Translations under genes and position numbers: made by a program
Assembly: GCF_003597395.2 (NCBI RefSeq)
Contig: NC_133776.1
Coordinates: 33,220,052 to 33,284,051 of the forward strand
Length of the DNA: 64,000 nt
Direction of reading: 5' to 3'
From: Chelonoidis abingdonii
Taxonomy: Eukaryota > Chordata > Testudines > Testudinidae
The notes under the pieces: model-generated
The model's input: only the letters and a program-made list of their open reading frames with translations
Database searches by the model: none
What the model was told of the DNA's origin: nothing
Shown: positions 63,718 to 64,000 of the stretch, piece by piece
Layout: every line of letters starts with the position of its first letter
How positions within the stretch are numbered: the stretch's first letter is position 1

Positions 63718-64000
63718 TAAGAAGATTGTGGGTTTGGACTTAACTTCAAACAATCCAAGTCCAGCCACTTTTCCAGACTATTTTCTTTGGAGTTCATTTC
63801 ATTCATTTATGTTAGTTTTACTTCAGTCCCCGCAGTGAAGATATTGTACAAGCTCATCTACATCAACCTCTATTTGAAAATGCTAGGCCTTTCACACATT
63901 CCTTACTGTTGACTGAATTTTAGATTCCCCCTTAGGCATAAGTTTTTCTTTAGTTTGAAAAGCTTATGTAATTTCTACTTTTTTTTTTTATCAATTGGGC
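63718..64000. other. Right edge, no feature
   Basis: AT-rich intergenic sequence without recognised content. Confidence 0.5.

Overview
This window is vertebrate nuclear DNA, most likely from a turtle. It holds one cellular gene, a plus-strand fragment of GK5 (glycerol kinase 5, FGGY carbohydrate kinase family), spread over more than 52 kb and embedded in a dense landscape of transposable elements. The turtle assignment is an inference from the repeats: CR1-type LINEs, a tRNA-derived SINE resembling the cryptodiran Cry family, PIF/Harbinger elements and their MITEs, DIRS and Penelope-like elements. There are no bacterial operons, CRISPR arrays or phage genes.

GK5: thirteen coding exons were read directly, each with GT/AG boundaries, compatible phases and an open frame, running from 9675 to the stop codon at 61955-61957. 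They encode 425 complete codons, including the catalytic Asp region ([10 protein letters not shown]), the phosphate-binding GTG region and the C-terminal ATP-binding region (ADGG...CLGAAFLAGLALGFW). The first exon here starts inside a codon and no upstream exon was found in bases 1-9674, so the N-terminal exons (about 105 residues, probably three exons) lie to the left. A polyadenylation signal follows at 62018.

Layout: 1-9674 is intron with CR1, a Tigger-like element, a solo LTR, a DIRS remnant, a MITE and another CR1. 10.7-18.9 kb holds a 2 kb hAT element and a decayed Harbinger (which itself carries a small hAT). 21.9-29.3 kb holds an LTR-like repeat, a nearly full-length Harbinger with a nested SINE, and another hAT. 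29.4-37.5 kb holds a DIRS 5' fragment, a Penelope-like element split by a hAT and by a CR1, and a short LTR retrotransposon with its two LTRs. 37.7-49.0 kb holds MITEs, a solo LTR, hATs, an L2-like LINE and a long TG microsatellite. 49.7-55.3 kb is a DIRS element with inverted terminal repeats and an internal complementary region, itself carrying a LINE with a 5' inversion. 55.8-64 kb holds a fold-back element, LTR-like sequence, MIR/L2 fossils, the last two GK5 exons and a mariner-like MITE.

The transposon open frames are all broken. I see no new gene system. The most unusual structures are the nested insertions, the twin-primed LINE, the intact DIRS end architecture and a 37-bp-arm palindrome at 17307-17387.
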